A stretch of 7,391 nt of DNA. Source: JAYGED01 sp046582565 (GTDB taxonomy: Bacteria; Pseudomonadota; Alphaproteobacteria; JAAXGF01). The notes below the pieces were generated by a model. That model was not told the DNA's origin, did not search any database, and saw only the letters and a list, made by a program, of their open reading frames with translations. The translations under genes were made by a program, and so were the position numbers. The stretch covers positions 1-7,391 of the forward strand of contig JAYGED010000305.1 in NCBI GenBank assembly GCA_046582565.1. Reading direction: 5' to 3'. This document shows positions 1-6,073 of the stretch, piece by piece; position 1 is the stretch's first letter, and each line of letters begins with the position of its first letter.

Positions 1-772
1 CGATCGGCCGGCAGGCGGCCGATGTCGCCCGGGCCAGCGCCTCGAGCGCCTCGCCGTCGAAGGTTGTGCCGACCAGCGCCTCGGCGGCCTCGTAGACCAG
101 CAGGGCGCGCTCGGCCACGGCGCCGAGCACGATCCGCGCGTCACTGCAAACCCCGTTGTCGTTCAAGGTCAGGCTGACCCCGGCGCCGACCACGGCAATG
201 TCCATCTCGGTGCGCGGTATGAAGCGCAGATAAGCGTCGCCCGAATGAGGCGGACGGGACGGCAGGAACAGCGAGACGACAATTTCACCCTTGGCCAGTG
301 AGGTCTTGCCGGGCCCGGTGGCGATCTCCCCGACCGCAACCTCGCGGCGGCCGCCGGGCCCAACCACGGTGGCGACCGCCCGGGCGGCGATCAGCGCCGG
401 CACAGAGTCAGCGGCGGGCGAGGCGTTGCACAGGTTGCCGCCCATGGACGCCCGGCCCTGGATCTGGGTTGAGCCGATCAGCTCGGTCGCCTCGACCACG
501 CCGGGCCACAGGGACACGACCTCGGCATGCTCACCCAACTCGGCGCCGGTCACCGCCGCGCCGATGCGAAAGCCGCCGTCCTCGGCGGTAATGTCGCTCA
601 GCTCTGGGATCCGCTTGACGTCAATCACAAGCTCGGGTTCGACCCGGCCCGAGCGAAGCTGTACCAACAAATCCGTACCGCCCGCCAGAACCCGGGCCAG
701 CCCGGCTTCGCCGGCCAATAGTTTCACCGCCGCATCGAGCGACTCAGGAGCCTCGTATCGCACTGTGCCCAT
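1..772 (-). CDS. FAD-binding (medium) subunit of a xanthine/CO dehydrogenase-type molybdenum hydroxylase, partial
   Basis: The frame is open from ATG at 772 down to the left edge, giving 257 residues; the family is usually about 270-290, so only the C-terminal end is missing. Residues 30-36 read AGGTDLL and residues 110-122 read MGGNLCNASPAAD. These are the two FAD-contacting loops of the CoxM/CutM/XdhB flavin domain (PCMH-type FAD fold). In this family the subunit carries electrons from the 2Fe-2S subunit to FAD in a cytoplasmic heterotrimer with a large molybdopterin subunit. Those partners are not in the window and would be expected downstream, beyond position 1. The substrate cannot be read from this subunit: CO, purine, aldehyde or N-heterocycle oxidation are all possible. 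The start is supported by the typical N-terminus MGTVRYEAPESLDAA; a purine-rich AGACAGG directly before the ATG is only a weak ribosome site. No frame break is seen. Confidence 0.9.
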   Translation of the reverse strand, partial: MGTVRYEAPESLDAAVKLLAGEAGLARVLAGGTDLLVQLRSGRVEPELVIDVKRIPELSDITAEDGGFRIGAAVTGAELGEHAEVVSLWPGVVEATELIGSTQIQGRASMGGNLCNASPAADSVPALIAARAVATVVGPGGRREVAVGEIATGPGKTSLAKGEIVVSLFLPSRPPHSGDAYLRFIPRTEMDIAVVGAGVSLTLNDNGVCSDARIVLGAVAERALLVYEAAEALVGTTFDGEALEALARATSAACRPI

Positions 773-850
773 CCTGTCTTTTTTGCACCAAACCGGGACA
801 CTCCGGCCACCCGGCAAGCCTTCGCTTAGATCTCGAAATATGAAATTCAG

Positions 851-878
851 TGTCTGCTTTGCGCCCAATTATGTCTGC
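851..878. repeat. Direct repeat of TGTCTGC, 21 bases apart
   Basis: The heptamer TGTCTGC occurs at 851-857 and 872-878, 21 bases centre to centre, about two helical turns. It lies 80-105 bases upstream of the molybdenum hydroxylase flavin-subunit gene and next to the truncated side of the first IS6 relic. It could be a two-site operator on one face of the helix, or a scrap left by the insertion. There is no independent support for either reading. Confidence 0.3.
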
Positions 879-882
879 GTTC

Positions 883-1013
883 CCACCGAAAGCTGACATA
901 CATCATCACGGCAAGGCGTGTGATATCAGGCGAGCTATTGAAATGGATTTCTCATCCTAGAACGCTAAGAGATATGCTTTCGGCGTTCAAGCGGTTTCGC
1001 TCTGAACGTGCCC
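883..1013 (-). mobile_element. IS6-family insertion sequence relic 1 (5' end plus transposase N-terminus)
   Basis: Read on the minus strand, an ATG at 955-953 starts M-R-N-P-F. After a small out-of-frame loss the sequence continues from 942 as FNSSPDITRLAVMMYVSF, then leaves the family. Alphaproteobacterial IS6-family transposases begin with close variants of NPFRYF-(x)SPE-(x)IRLAVMMYVRF followed by PLSLRNVE, so this is a truncated and frameshifted transposase N-terminus. Homology to the second relic (6074-6270) continues upstream of the start codon to about 1013. There both copies read GGGC-x-C-x-GT-CAGAGC-(A/G)-AAA on the minus strand, which I take as the probable IS end. The rest of the transposase and the other IS end are not recognisable. 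The relic lies between the divergent flavin-subunit and aminopeptidase genes. Confidence 0.75.
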
Positions 1014-1022
1014 TTCCGGGCA
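984..1022. other. Two adjacent small hairpins at the outer end of IS6 relic 1
   Basis: CGTTCA (984-989) and AGCG (990-993) pair with CGCT (998-1001) and TGAACG (1003-1008) around a GTTT loop, with a single bulged C at 1002. A second stem, TGCCC (1009-1013) with GGGCA (1018-1022) around TTCC, follows at once. The first hairpin is conserved in the second relic with a compensating pair change, so it is probably part of the ancestral IS end or leader rather than chance. Confidence 0.5.
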
Positions 1023-1383
1023 GCCGCTGGAGCTTGGCGTCGGCGACGATAACCGCCGAACGCCCGGCGACCCTCCCTACGGTTTAGGCTGTAATGGCAA
1101 CCGGCGGGACCGCCGCAATAAATTGATTTAATAGTCTTGTGGAAATTGGCCCAAATAATAAGGTATTGCCGGGAACGACTTCGATGAATCGGCCCTCGCA
1201 CAGCAGAGGTTTGACCGCCTCGAAATCTCGGAGGCGCAGATTGAATCGAACATAAAACCAAACCGCGCTCCAGTTTGTGACAAGGCTTAAGCCATCTCTG
1301 TTGTTGCCGTATTCGCCACATATGAACTAAGACACGCGGGCAGGATGGGTTGAGGGCAGCTACATCAGCACAAAGGTATCACA
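1014..1383. other. Intergenic region upstream of the aminopeptidase gene
   Basis: This 370-base stretch holds no gene I recognise. It includes a relatively AT-rich patch (about 1110-1170), a likely place for the aminopeptidase promoter, although no convincing -35/-10 pair stands out. A short inverted repeat, CGCCTC (1216-1221) with GAGGCG (1231-1236), could form a hairpin in the leader. A 42-codon plus-strand open stretch (1162-1290) without a start codon and a minus-strand open frame (965-1321) resemble no family I know and look non-coding. Confidence 0.45.
1372..1376 (+). promoter_or_regulatory. Ribosome binding site of the aminopeptidase
   Basis: AAAGG ends 7 bases before the TTG at 1384 and 13 bases before the ATG at 1390. 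The spacing favours the TTG, although codon preference favours the ATG. Confidence 0.4.
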
Positions 1384-2358
1384 TTGCGAATGATGACAAA
1401 TGATCAAACAGCGGACCGCCGCCGGCTCTATGGCGAAATTGAGCCCTATGCCAGCGGTCGGCTAAAAGTTTCGGATATTCACGAACTTCATTACGAAGAA
1501 GTCGGCAACCCGGATGGCAAACCCGTTGTTTTTCTGCACGGCGGCCCCGGCGGCGGCATCGATCCGGATCACAGACGCTACTTCGATCCGAAGGCTTATC
1601 GTATTGTGCTCTTCGATCAACGCGGGTGCGGCAAAAGCACGCCCCATGCCAGCCTTGAAGAGAACACGACCTGGGACCTGGTCGCCGATATCGAGCGCCT
1701 GCGTGAACATCTGGGGATCGATAGCTGGCAGGTGTTTGGCGGGTCGTGGGGAAGCACTCTGGCCCTTGCCTATGCGCAGACCCATCCCGATCGTGTCACT
1801 GAACTTGTTCTGCGCGGTATCTTCCTGCTGCGGCGTTCTGAACTCCTGTGGTTCTACCAGGAGGGCGCCAGCCATATTTTCCCCGATATCTGGGAAGGAT
1901 ATGTGGCGCCGATCCCCGAGATCGAACGCGGCGATATGATGGCTGCCTATTACAAACGCCTCACGGGCAATGACGCAGCCATATGCCAGGAGGCGGCCAA
2001 GGCCTGGAGCGTGTGGGAGGGCAGCACTTTGTCCCTATGGCCCGATCCCGAACGCGAAGCTAGTTCTGGCGAGGACGAATTTGCCCTCGCCTTCGCCCGT
2101 ATCGAATGCCACTACTTCGTCAACGGTGGTTTTTTTGAGCGCGACGGACAGCTCTTGGAAGATGTGGACAAAATTCGCCATATTCCAACGGTCATCGTCC
2201 AGGGGCGTTACGACATATGCACCCCGATACGCACGGCCTGGGATTTGCACAAGGCCTGGCCGGAAGCTGATTTCCGCCTGGTCTCCGATGCCGGCCATGC
2301 AGGTTCGGAGCCGGGTAATGTCCATGAACTGGTCTCGGCAACGGATCGGTTCCGTTAG
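1384..2358 (+). CDS. pip: Prolyl aminopeptidase (proline iminopeptidase), peptidase family S33
   Basis: This 324-residue alpha/beta hydrolase removes N-terminal proline from peptides in the cytoplasm, a late step of peptide catabolism. The match runs the full length, close to the family's usual 310-320 residues. The oxyanion-hole motif HGGPGGG is at 52-58, and FDQRGCGKSTPHAS follows at 77-90. The nucleophile is Ser121 in GGSWGS, with catalytic Asp277 in GRYD and His305 in DAGH. The segment IECHYFVNGGFF (240-251) is typical of the bacterial cap domain. The start is TTG 1384 by ribosome-site spacing; ATG codons at 1390 and 1393 are real alternatives that change only the first residues. The stop codon is the first three bases of a very long inverted repeat (2356-2406). 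The gene sits between an IS6 relic and the aldolase gene, 162 bases away, so co-transcription is doubtful. No damage is visible. Confidence 0.95.
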   Translation: MRMMTNDQTADRRRLYGEIEPYASGRLKVSDIHELHYEEVGNPDGKPVVFLHGGPGGGIDPDHRRYFDPKAYRIVLFDQRGCGKSTPHASLEENTTWDLVADIERLREHLGIDSWQVFGGSWGSTLALAYAQTHPDRVTELVLRGIFLLRRSELLWFYQEGASHIFPDIWEGYVAPIPEIERGDMMAAYYKRLTGNDAAICQEAAKAWSVWEGSTLSLWPDPEREASSGEDEFALAFARIECHYFVNGGFFERDGQLLEDVDKIRHIPTVIVQGRYDICTPIRTAWDLHKAWPEADFRLVSDAGHAGSEPGNVHELVSATDRFR

Positions 2359-2406
2359 TGGATAGAATCTAACGTATGGGTGCCATATGTTAGATTCTAT
2401 CCACTA
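2356..2406. terminator. Long near-perfect inverted repeat overlapping the aminopeptidase stop codon
   Basis: Bases 2356-2379 pair with 2383-2406 around a GTG triloop. This gives 24 consecutive pairs, of which only 2374/2388 is a G-T (G-U in RNA). The outer 18 bases of each arm are perfect complements, starting TAGTGGATAG on the left and ending TATCCACTA on the right. The left arm begins with the TAG stop codon itself. There is no T-run after the stem, so it is not a classical intrinsic terminator. It could still stop transcription in either direction, protect the mRNA 3' end, or be a small mobile palindrome. The structure is certain; its role is inferred. Confidence 0.6.
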
Positions 2407-2440
2407 GGGCATTGCCAGAGAAAGACACATCGTGCCGGGC

Positions 2441-2456
2441 GTTGGGTTAACCCAAC
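2441..2456. promoter_or_regulatory. Perfect 16-bp palindrome, candidate operator for the aldolase gene
   Basis: GTTGGGTTAACCCAAC is its own reverse complement over 16 bases, with no spacer. It lies 64 bases before the aldolase start codon, between the long hairpin and the gene. A perfect dyad of this size in an intergenic region is typical of a dimeric repressor site. No regulator gene is present in the window to assign to it. Confidence 0.45.
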
Positions 2457-2507
2457 ATCTTCGGGCGGGGTTATTCTTCACACCGGCCCGCTGTATCGTT
2501 ATCCCAT

Positions 2508-2513
2508 GGAGAG
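2508..2513 (+). promoter_or_regulatory. Ribosome binding site fixing the aldolase start
   Basis: GGAGAG ends 7 bases before the ATG at 2521. The in-frame ATG at 2506 would overlap this site and has no site of its own, so 2521 is preferred. Confidence 0.65.
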
Positions 2514-2520
2514 CGCCGTA

Positions 2521-3648
2521 ATGACAATTAAGGCCCCAGCAACCGTTGGCATGGCGATCGAAGACGTTGACACACCCTGTCTGTTGATCGACCTCGATAG
2601 CTTCGAGCGCAATGTCGAAATCATGGGACAGTTCACCAAGGAAAAAGGGCTGCGTCTTCGGGCCCATGCCAAGACCCATAAATCGTCTGATATTGCGATC
2701 TATCAGATAGAGAAAGGCGGCGCCTGTGGCGTCTGCTGCCAAAAGGTCAGCGAGGCGGAAGCCTTGGTTGGCGGTGGCGTGCGTGATGTGCTGATTTCCA
2801 ACCAAGTTGTGGCGCCGAAGAAGATCGAACGCCTTGCGGCACTGGCCACGCGGGCGCGGATGCTGGTTTGTGTCGACGGTCTTGGCAATATTGGCGATCT
2901 GTCCGCCGCCGCCGAAAGCAGCGGTGCGATCATTGAATGTCTGGTGGAGATCGAAGTTGGCGGAAATCGTTGCGGCGTCGAGCCGGGTGAGCCGGCCGTG
3001 CGGCTGGCCAAGGCGGCCGATGCCGCGTCCGGCCTGAGGTTCTCCGGCCTGCAGGCCTATCAGGGCAGTGCGCAGCATATTCATGACTTTACCGAGCGCA
3101 AAGCCGCTATCGATGCCGCCGTCTCCGTTGTCGCGCGGACCGTGGACATGTTGCAGGCCGAGGGTCTGCATTGTGATATTGTCGCCGGAGCCGGCACCGG
3201 CACCGGCACCTACTATTTTGAGAGTGCGAGCGGCGTCTATACCGAATTGCAATGCGGCTCCTATATCTTCATGGACGCCGATTATCAATCTGTGCTCGAC
3301 GACACCGGCAAAGGCATTGGCGAGTTCGAGAACAGCCTCTTCATCTATACATCGGTCATGAGCAAGGCCAGGGTGGGCAAGGCGGTCTGCGATGCTGGCC
3401 TAAAGGCGCTAAGCGTCGACAGCGGCCCGCCCGTGATCTTTGATCGTGATGACGTGACGTACCTCGAGCCTTCCGACGAACATGGCTTGATCGACGATCC
3501 CGGCAACGTCCTGACGCTGAATGAGAAGCTGATGCTGATCTTCGGGCACTGCGATCCGACGGTGAATCTCTACGACTGGTTTGTCTGTGTTCGTAACGGG
3601 CGTGTTGAAGCCCTCTGGCCGGTCACGGCCAGAGGCATGTGTCTTTAG
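2521..3648 (+). CDS. PLP-dependent D-threonine aldolase / 3-hydroxy-D-aspartate aldolase-like enzyme (DSD1 family)
   Basis: The 375-residue protein has the fold-type III (alanine racemase-like) barrel of the D-threonine aldolase/D-serine dehydratase family. These enzymes cleave beta-hydroxy D-amino acids to glycine and an aldehyde, or dehydrate D-serine. The PLP lysine should be Lys51 in HAKTHKS (49-55). CCQKVSEAEA (72-81), YQGSAQH (180-186) and YTELQCGSYIFMDADY (240-255) follow. The C-terminal metal site is His343 and Asp345 in GHCDPTVN. From memory the sequence is closest to 3-hydroxyaspartate aldolases (Dhaa/BhcC; shared CCQKVSEAEA, LKA-SVDSG, DEHG and WPV-ARG). Beta-hydroxyaspartate cleavage to glycine plus glyoxylate is therefore the best guess, but BhcA/B/D partners are absent here. 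The glycine loop that binds PLP phosphate, AGAGTGTGTYY (222-232), looks two residues longer than usual because of a CCGGCA triplication at 3191-3208. The open frame extends back to 2380, but that part resembles no protein. Confidence 0.85.
   Translation: MTIKAPATVGMAIEDVDTPCLLIDLDSFERNVEIMGQFTKEKGLRLRAHAKTHKSSDIAIYQIEKGGACGVCCQKVSEAEALVGGGVRDVLISNQVVAPKKIERLAALATRARMLVCVDGLGNIGDLSAAAESSGAIIECLVEIEVGGNRCGVEPGEPAVRLAKAADAASGLRFSGLQAYQGSAQHIHDFTERKAAIDAAVSVVARTVDMLQAEGLHCDIVAGAGTGTGTYYFESASGVYTELQCGSYIFMDADYQSVLDDTGKGIGEFENSLFIYTSVMSKARVGKAVCDAGLKALSVDSGPPVIFDRDDVTYLEPSDEHGLIDDPGNVLTLNEKLMLIFGHCDPTVNLYDWFVCVRNGRVEALWPVTARGMCL
3612..3645 (+). terminator. Terminator-like hairpin inside the end of the aldolase gene
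   Basis: CCTCTGGCC (3612-3620) pairs perfectly with GGCCAGAGG (3627-3635) around a 6-base loop. It is followed by the T-rich CATGTGTCTTT just before the stop codon at 3646. A GC-rich stem with a modest T tract suggests an intrinsic terminator overlapping the last codons. If it works, the deacetylase gene would be transcribed separately. Confidence 0.4.
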
Positions 3649-3672
3649 AGGCAGGAAAAACCAATCACAGAG

Positions 3673-3700
3673 GGCCTTGTCAGGTCCGTGGGGCTTGTCA
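3673..3700. repeat. Short imperfect direct repeat before the deacetylase gene
   Basis: GGCCTTGTCA (3673-3682) and GGGCTTGTCA (3691-3700) differ at one base and are 18 bases apart. They lie 58 bases or more upstream of the deacetylase start and could be part of its control region. Chance is possible. Confidence 0.25.
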
Positions 3701-3757
3701 CAATAGTTCAGAGGCCCACCCAGCCCTCGACGTCAACCAACCAGAGGAAGGAAAGCG

Positions 3758-4660
3758 ATGCGCCCGAACAAGCCCAGCAACGAGCTGCCCTGGCAATGGC
3801 CCGAAGAGACATGGCGTGGCATCGTCGGCAAGGTGCGCGCCGGCCGTTCGCTGAAGCCCAAGGCCTGGAAGGACGGGGCGCGTTGCGCTGTCGCCCTGTC
3901 GTTCGATTCCGACCACGAGTCGAGCACCCTACGCGCCGGCCTCACCTCGCCCGGCATGCTGAGCCAGGGCGAGTACGGCGCGCGCGTGGCGGTGCCGCGC
4001 ATCCGCGCCCTGCTGGCCCGCCATGATATCAAGGCCAGCTTCTTCGTGCCAGCGGTGGTGGCTAAGCTCTACCCGGATGAGCAGCGCACCGTTGTCGCCG
4101 AGGGCCACGAGATCGGCATCCACGGCTGGATCCATGAGCGCAACAGCGAGCTGCCACAGGAGGCCGAGCGCGACCTGCAGATGCGCGCGGCCGATACGCT
4201 GGAGGAGATCACCGGCACCCGCCCGGTCGGTATCCGCACGCCATCCTGGGATTTCAGCCCCCACACCCTGGCGATCAGTCGCGAGATGGGGCTGCTCTAC
4301 GATTCCTCGCTTATGGCCGACGACGAGCCCTACGAGATTGTCGAGGATGGTGAGCCTACGGGCATGGTCGAGCTGCCGGTCGAGTGGATCCGCGACGACT
4401 ACGTCTATTTCGGCATGGACCGGCTATCGACGGTCAGGCCCCTGATGGCGCCCTCGGCGGTGCTTGAGGTCTTCCAGAGCGAGTTCGACGGGGCCTACGC
4501 GGAGTCGGGGCTGTTCCTGCTGACCATGCACCCCCACATCACCGGCCACCGCTCGCGCATGGCCGTGCTGGAGCGGCTGATCGAGCACATACGCGGCCAC
4601 GAGGGCGTCTGGTTCGCCACCCACGCTGAGATCGCCCAATACTGCAAGGACAACGGTTGA
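3758..4660 (+). CDS. Polysaccharide deacetylase (carbohydrate esterase family 4, HpPgdA/PuuE-like)
   Basis: The 300-residue protein is a NodB-fold, metal-dependent hydrolase. The metal and catalytic aspartates are in SFDSDHESS (48-56: Asp50, Asp52). The metal histidines are His122 and His126 in HGWIHE. The third CE4 motif is RTPSWDFSP (160-168), and a late histidine motif MHPHITGHR (257-265) closes the site. Replacement of TFDDG by FD-x-DHE is typical of the intracellular HpPgdA/PuuE-like branch, which includes peptidoglycan deacetylase and allantoinase relatives. The substrate could therefore be an N-acetyl sugar or a cyclic amide. There is no signal peptide, which suggests a cytoplasmic enzyme. 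The start is well fixed by AGGAAGGAAA (3745-3754), 3 bases before the ATG. The stop codon lies 22 bases from the convergent transporter stop. The gene is intact. Confidence 0.88.
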   Translation: MRPNKPSNELPWQWPEETWRGIVGKVRAGRSLKPKAWKDGARCAVALSFDSDHESSTLRAGLTSPGMLSQGEYGARVAVPRIRALLARHDIKASFFVPAVVAKLYPDEQRTVVAEGHEIGIHGWIHERNSELPQEAERDLQMRAADTLEEITGTRPVGIRTPSWDFSPHTLAISREMGLLYDSSLMADDEPYEIVEDGEPTGMVELPVEWIRDDYVYFGMDRLSTVRPLMAPSAVLEVFQSEFDGAYAESGLFLLTMHPHITGHRSRMAVLERLIEHIRGHEGVWFATHAEIAQYCKDNG

Positions 4661-4682
4661 GGCGTCAGTGGAGATGATCCGG

Positions 4683-5939
4683 TTAAGTATGAGCTGACGA
4701 GCCCCCCGAAACACCCCGCAGGGCGGCCCAGATCAGAACGGTGCCGACAACCACATAAGCGGCGAAGATCAGGCAGATGACATCCATGCCGACCCCGGCA
4801 TCGATCAGCACGCCCATGAACGGCGGCCCCAGGGCCGAGGCAAACACCATGGTCGCCGACACCAGGCTCTTGATCGCACCGATGTGGCGCACGCCGTACA
4901 GCTCCGCCCACATGGCGACCACCGAGGTAAAAGCGAGGCCGGCGGATATCCCCATGGCCAGCAGATAGAACGACGCGACCAGGGGCGCATCGAACAGCGC
5001 CACGATGACCAGCGCAACGCCCAGGGGTATCAGGTGGAGCGGTACCAGCCTGAGGGCTCCGATGCGATCCACCAGACGGCCGGCCACCAGCATGGTAGCG
5101 AAGGTGGTGACCGCGAAAACGATATAGTTGCCGGTGAGCCAGCCATGGCTCCAGCCCTTGACGTCGGCCAAATGGAGGTGGTGGAAGAACAGTCCGGTCT
5201 CGATCAGCGACGGGGCTTCGATGCCGATCAACAGGACATAGAACCGGGGATTGCGCAGAACCTCGGCGCGGGTCCACTGACGGCCCTTGGTCGCATTGAG
5301 AACCGGGCTGGCAAGCGCTTCGAGATGGTTCTGATGGCGCTCACCATGACCCTTGAGCAGCCACAGCGTTAGGGGGATCACGACCAGTACTATGAAAAAT
5401 CCTGCCACCGCGTAGGTCAGACGCCAGCCGATGGCGGCAATCGCCAGCACCGCGATCAAGGGCAACACCGCTTCACCGGCGCTAAATCCCATGGCTCCGA
5501 TACTGATGGCCTTGCCGCGATTATTGTCGAAATACCGCACCATGCTGGTCACCGAGGTATGGCTCATCAGTCCCTGGCCGAACTGGCGCAACAGGAAAAT
5601 CGCGAACACCAGAAGCACGACGTGGCCGGCGGTGATGGTAACAAAACAGGCCGCCGCCAGGCCGACACAGGCCACCACCGCAAAGATGCTCAGATCGATC
5701 CGGTCGATGATCCGACCCGACCACGGCAGCACCAGAGCGCTGGCCAGGGTGCCGACCATATAGACCAGGCTCCAGTCGCCGTGGCTGAGGCCGAACTCGG
5801 CACGCAGGTCCGGCCCGAACACGCCAACGAAGAACGTCTGGCCAAAGCTCGATGAAAAGGACAACAGAAAGCCGAAGGCCAGAAACCGACGGTTCTCGAC
5901 CGCAAATCGGAAATAATTCTTAGATTGCATGATAGGCAT
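4683..5939 (-). CDS. MFS transporter, 12 transmembrane segments (MCT/OFA-like)
   Basis: The 418-residue hydrophobic protein has two six-helix halves joined by a polar loop (about 196-230), which is full length for the major facilitator superfamily. The loop 2-3 motif A appears as GRIIDRID (75-82) and again in the second half as GRLVDRIG (287-294). RYF followed by RGKAISIG (135-148) resembles the R-x-x-A-x-G signature of monocarboxylate/oxalate-formate type carriers. Proton-coupled uptake or export of a small organic acid is likely, but the substrate is not readable. The first start is ATG 5939; ATG 5930 is also possible and neither has a strong ribosome site (GGCGG just upstream). The gene converges on the deacetylase gene and is the last gene inside the block framed by the two IS6 relics. 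Confidence 0.9.
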   Translation of the reverse strand: MPIMQSKNYFRFAVENRRFLAFGFLLSFSSSFGQTFFVGVFGPDLRAEFGLSHGDWSLVYMVGTLASALVLPWSGRIIDRIDLSIFAVVACVGLAAACFVTITAGHVVLLVFAIFLLRQFGQGLMSHTSVTSMVRYFDNNRGKAISIGAMGFSAGEAVLPLIAVLAIAAIGWRLTYAVAGFFIVLVVIPLTLWLLKGHGERHQNHLEALASPVLNATKGRQWTRAEVLRNPRFYVLLIGIEAPSLIETGLFFHHLHLADVKGWSHGWLTGNYIVFAVTTFATMLVAGRLVDRIGALRLVPLHLIPLGVALVIVALFDAPLVASFYLLAMGISAGLAFTSVVAMWAELYGVRHIGAIKSLVSATMVFASALGPPFMGVLIDAGVGMDVICLIFAAYVVVGTVLIWAALRGVSGGSSAHT

Positions 5940-6073
5940 CGTCCGCCGTTCCCGCCGAGACAGCGGACTTACTCAACATGTCTTGTCCGGAGTTCGCCCA
6001 CAAGCGATAAATAGCCGCGCCGAAGTTACAGAGCAGCGACCTGGGCCTTGTCAGATCATTCTGAACGGGTCGG
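5940..6073. promoter_or_regulatory. Leader and probable promoter region of the MFS transporter
   Basis: No gene is recognised here. GTCCGC (5941-5946) pairs with GCGGAC (5963-5968), and GTCCG recurs at 5985-5989, giving a set of alternating half-sites just upstream of the transporter start codon. These could be regulator half-sites or leader hairpins. The part nearer 6073 may include more decayed IS6 transposase sequence (ACCCGT and GACAAGGCC on the minus strand), but this is too degraded to claim. Confidence 0.35.

Noticed and set aside
793..806. CCGGGACACTCCGG near the flavin-subunit start
   Set aside because: The symmetry comes from the self-complementary CCGG; the centre does not pair well and there is no other support.
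291..896. Plus-strand 201-codon open frame opposite the flavin subunit
   Set aside because: Low-complexity Ser/Pro/Thr/Arg composition, and antisense to a gene with clear FAD motifs; a shadow frame.
965..1321. Minus-strand open frame of 118 codons
   Set aside because: It overlaps the IS6 end, is rich in Arg and resembles no family; probably GC-driven.
2404..3288. Minus-strand 294-codon open frame
   Set aside because: Antisense to the aldolase with Gly/His-rich content and no family resemblance.
4661..4703. Possible shared terminator between the convergent deacetylase and MFS genes (CGTCAG / CTGACG)
   Set aside because: Only 6 pairs around a 25-base loop and no T tract; too weak to call.
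6043..6054. GGGCCTTGTCAG, also present at 3672-3683
   Set aside because: A 12-base match is expected by chance about once in a window of this size, and the flanks do not align.
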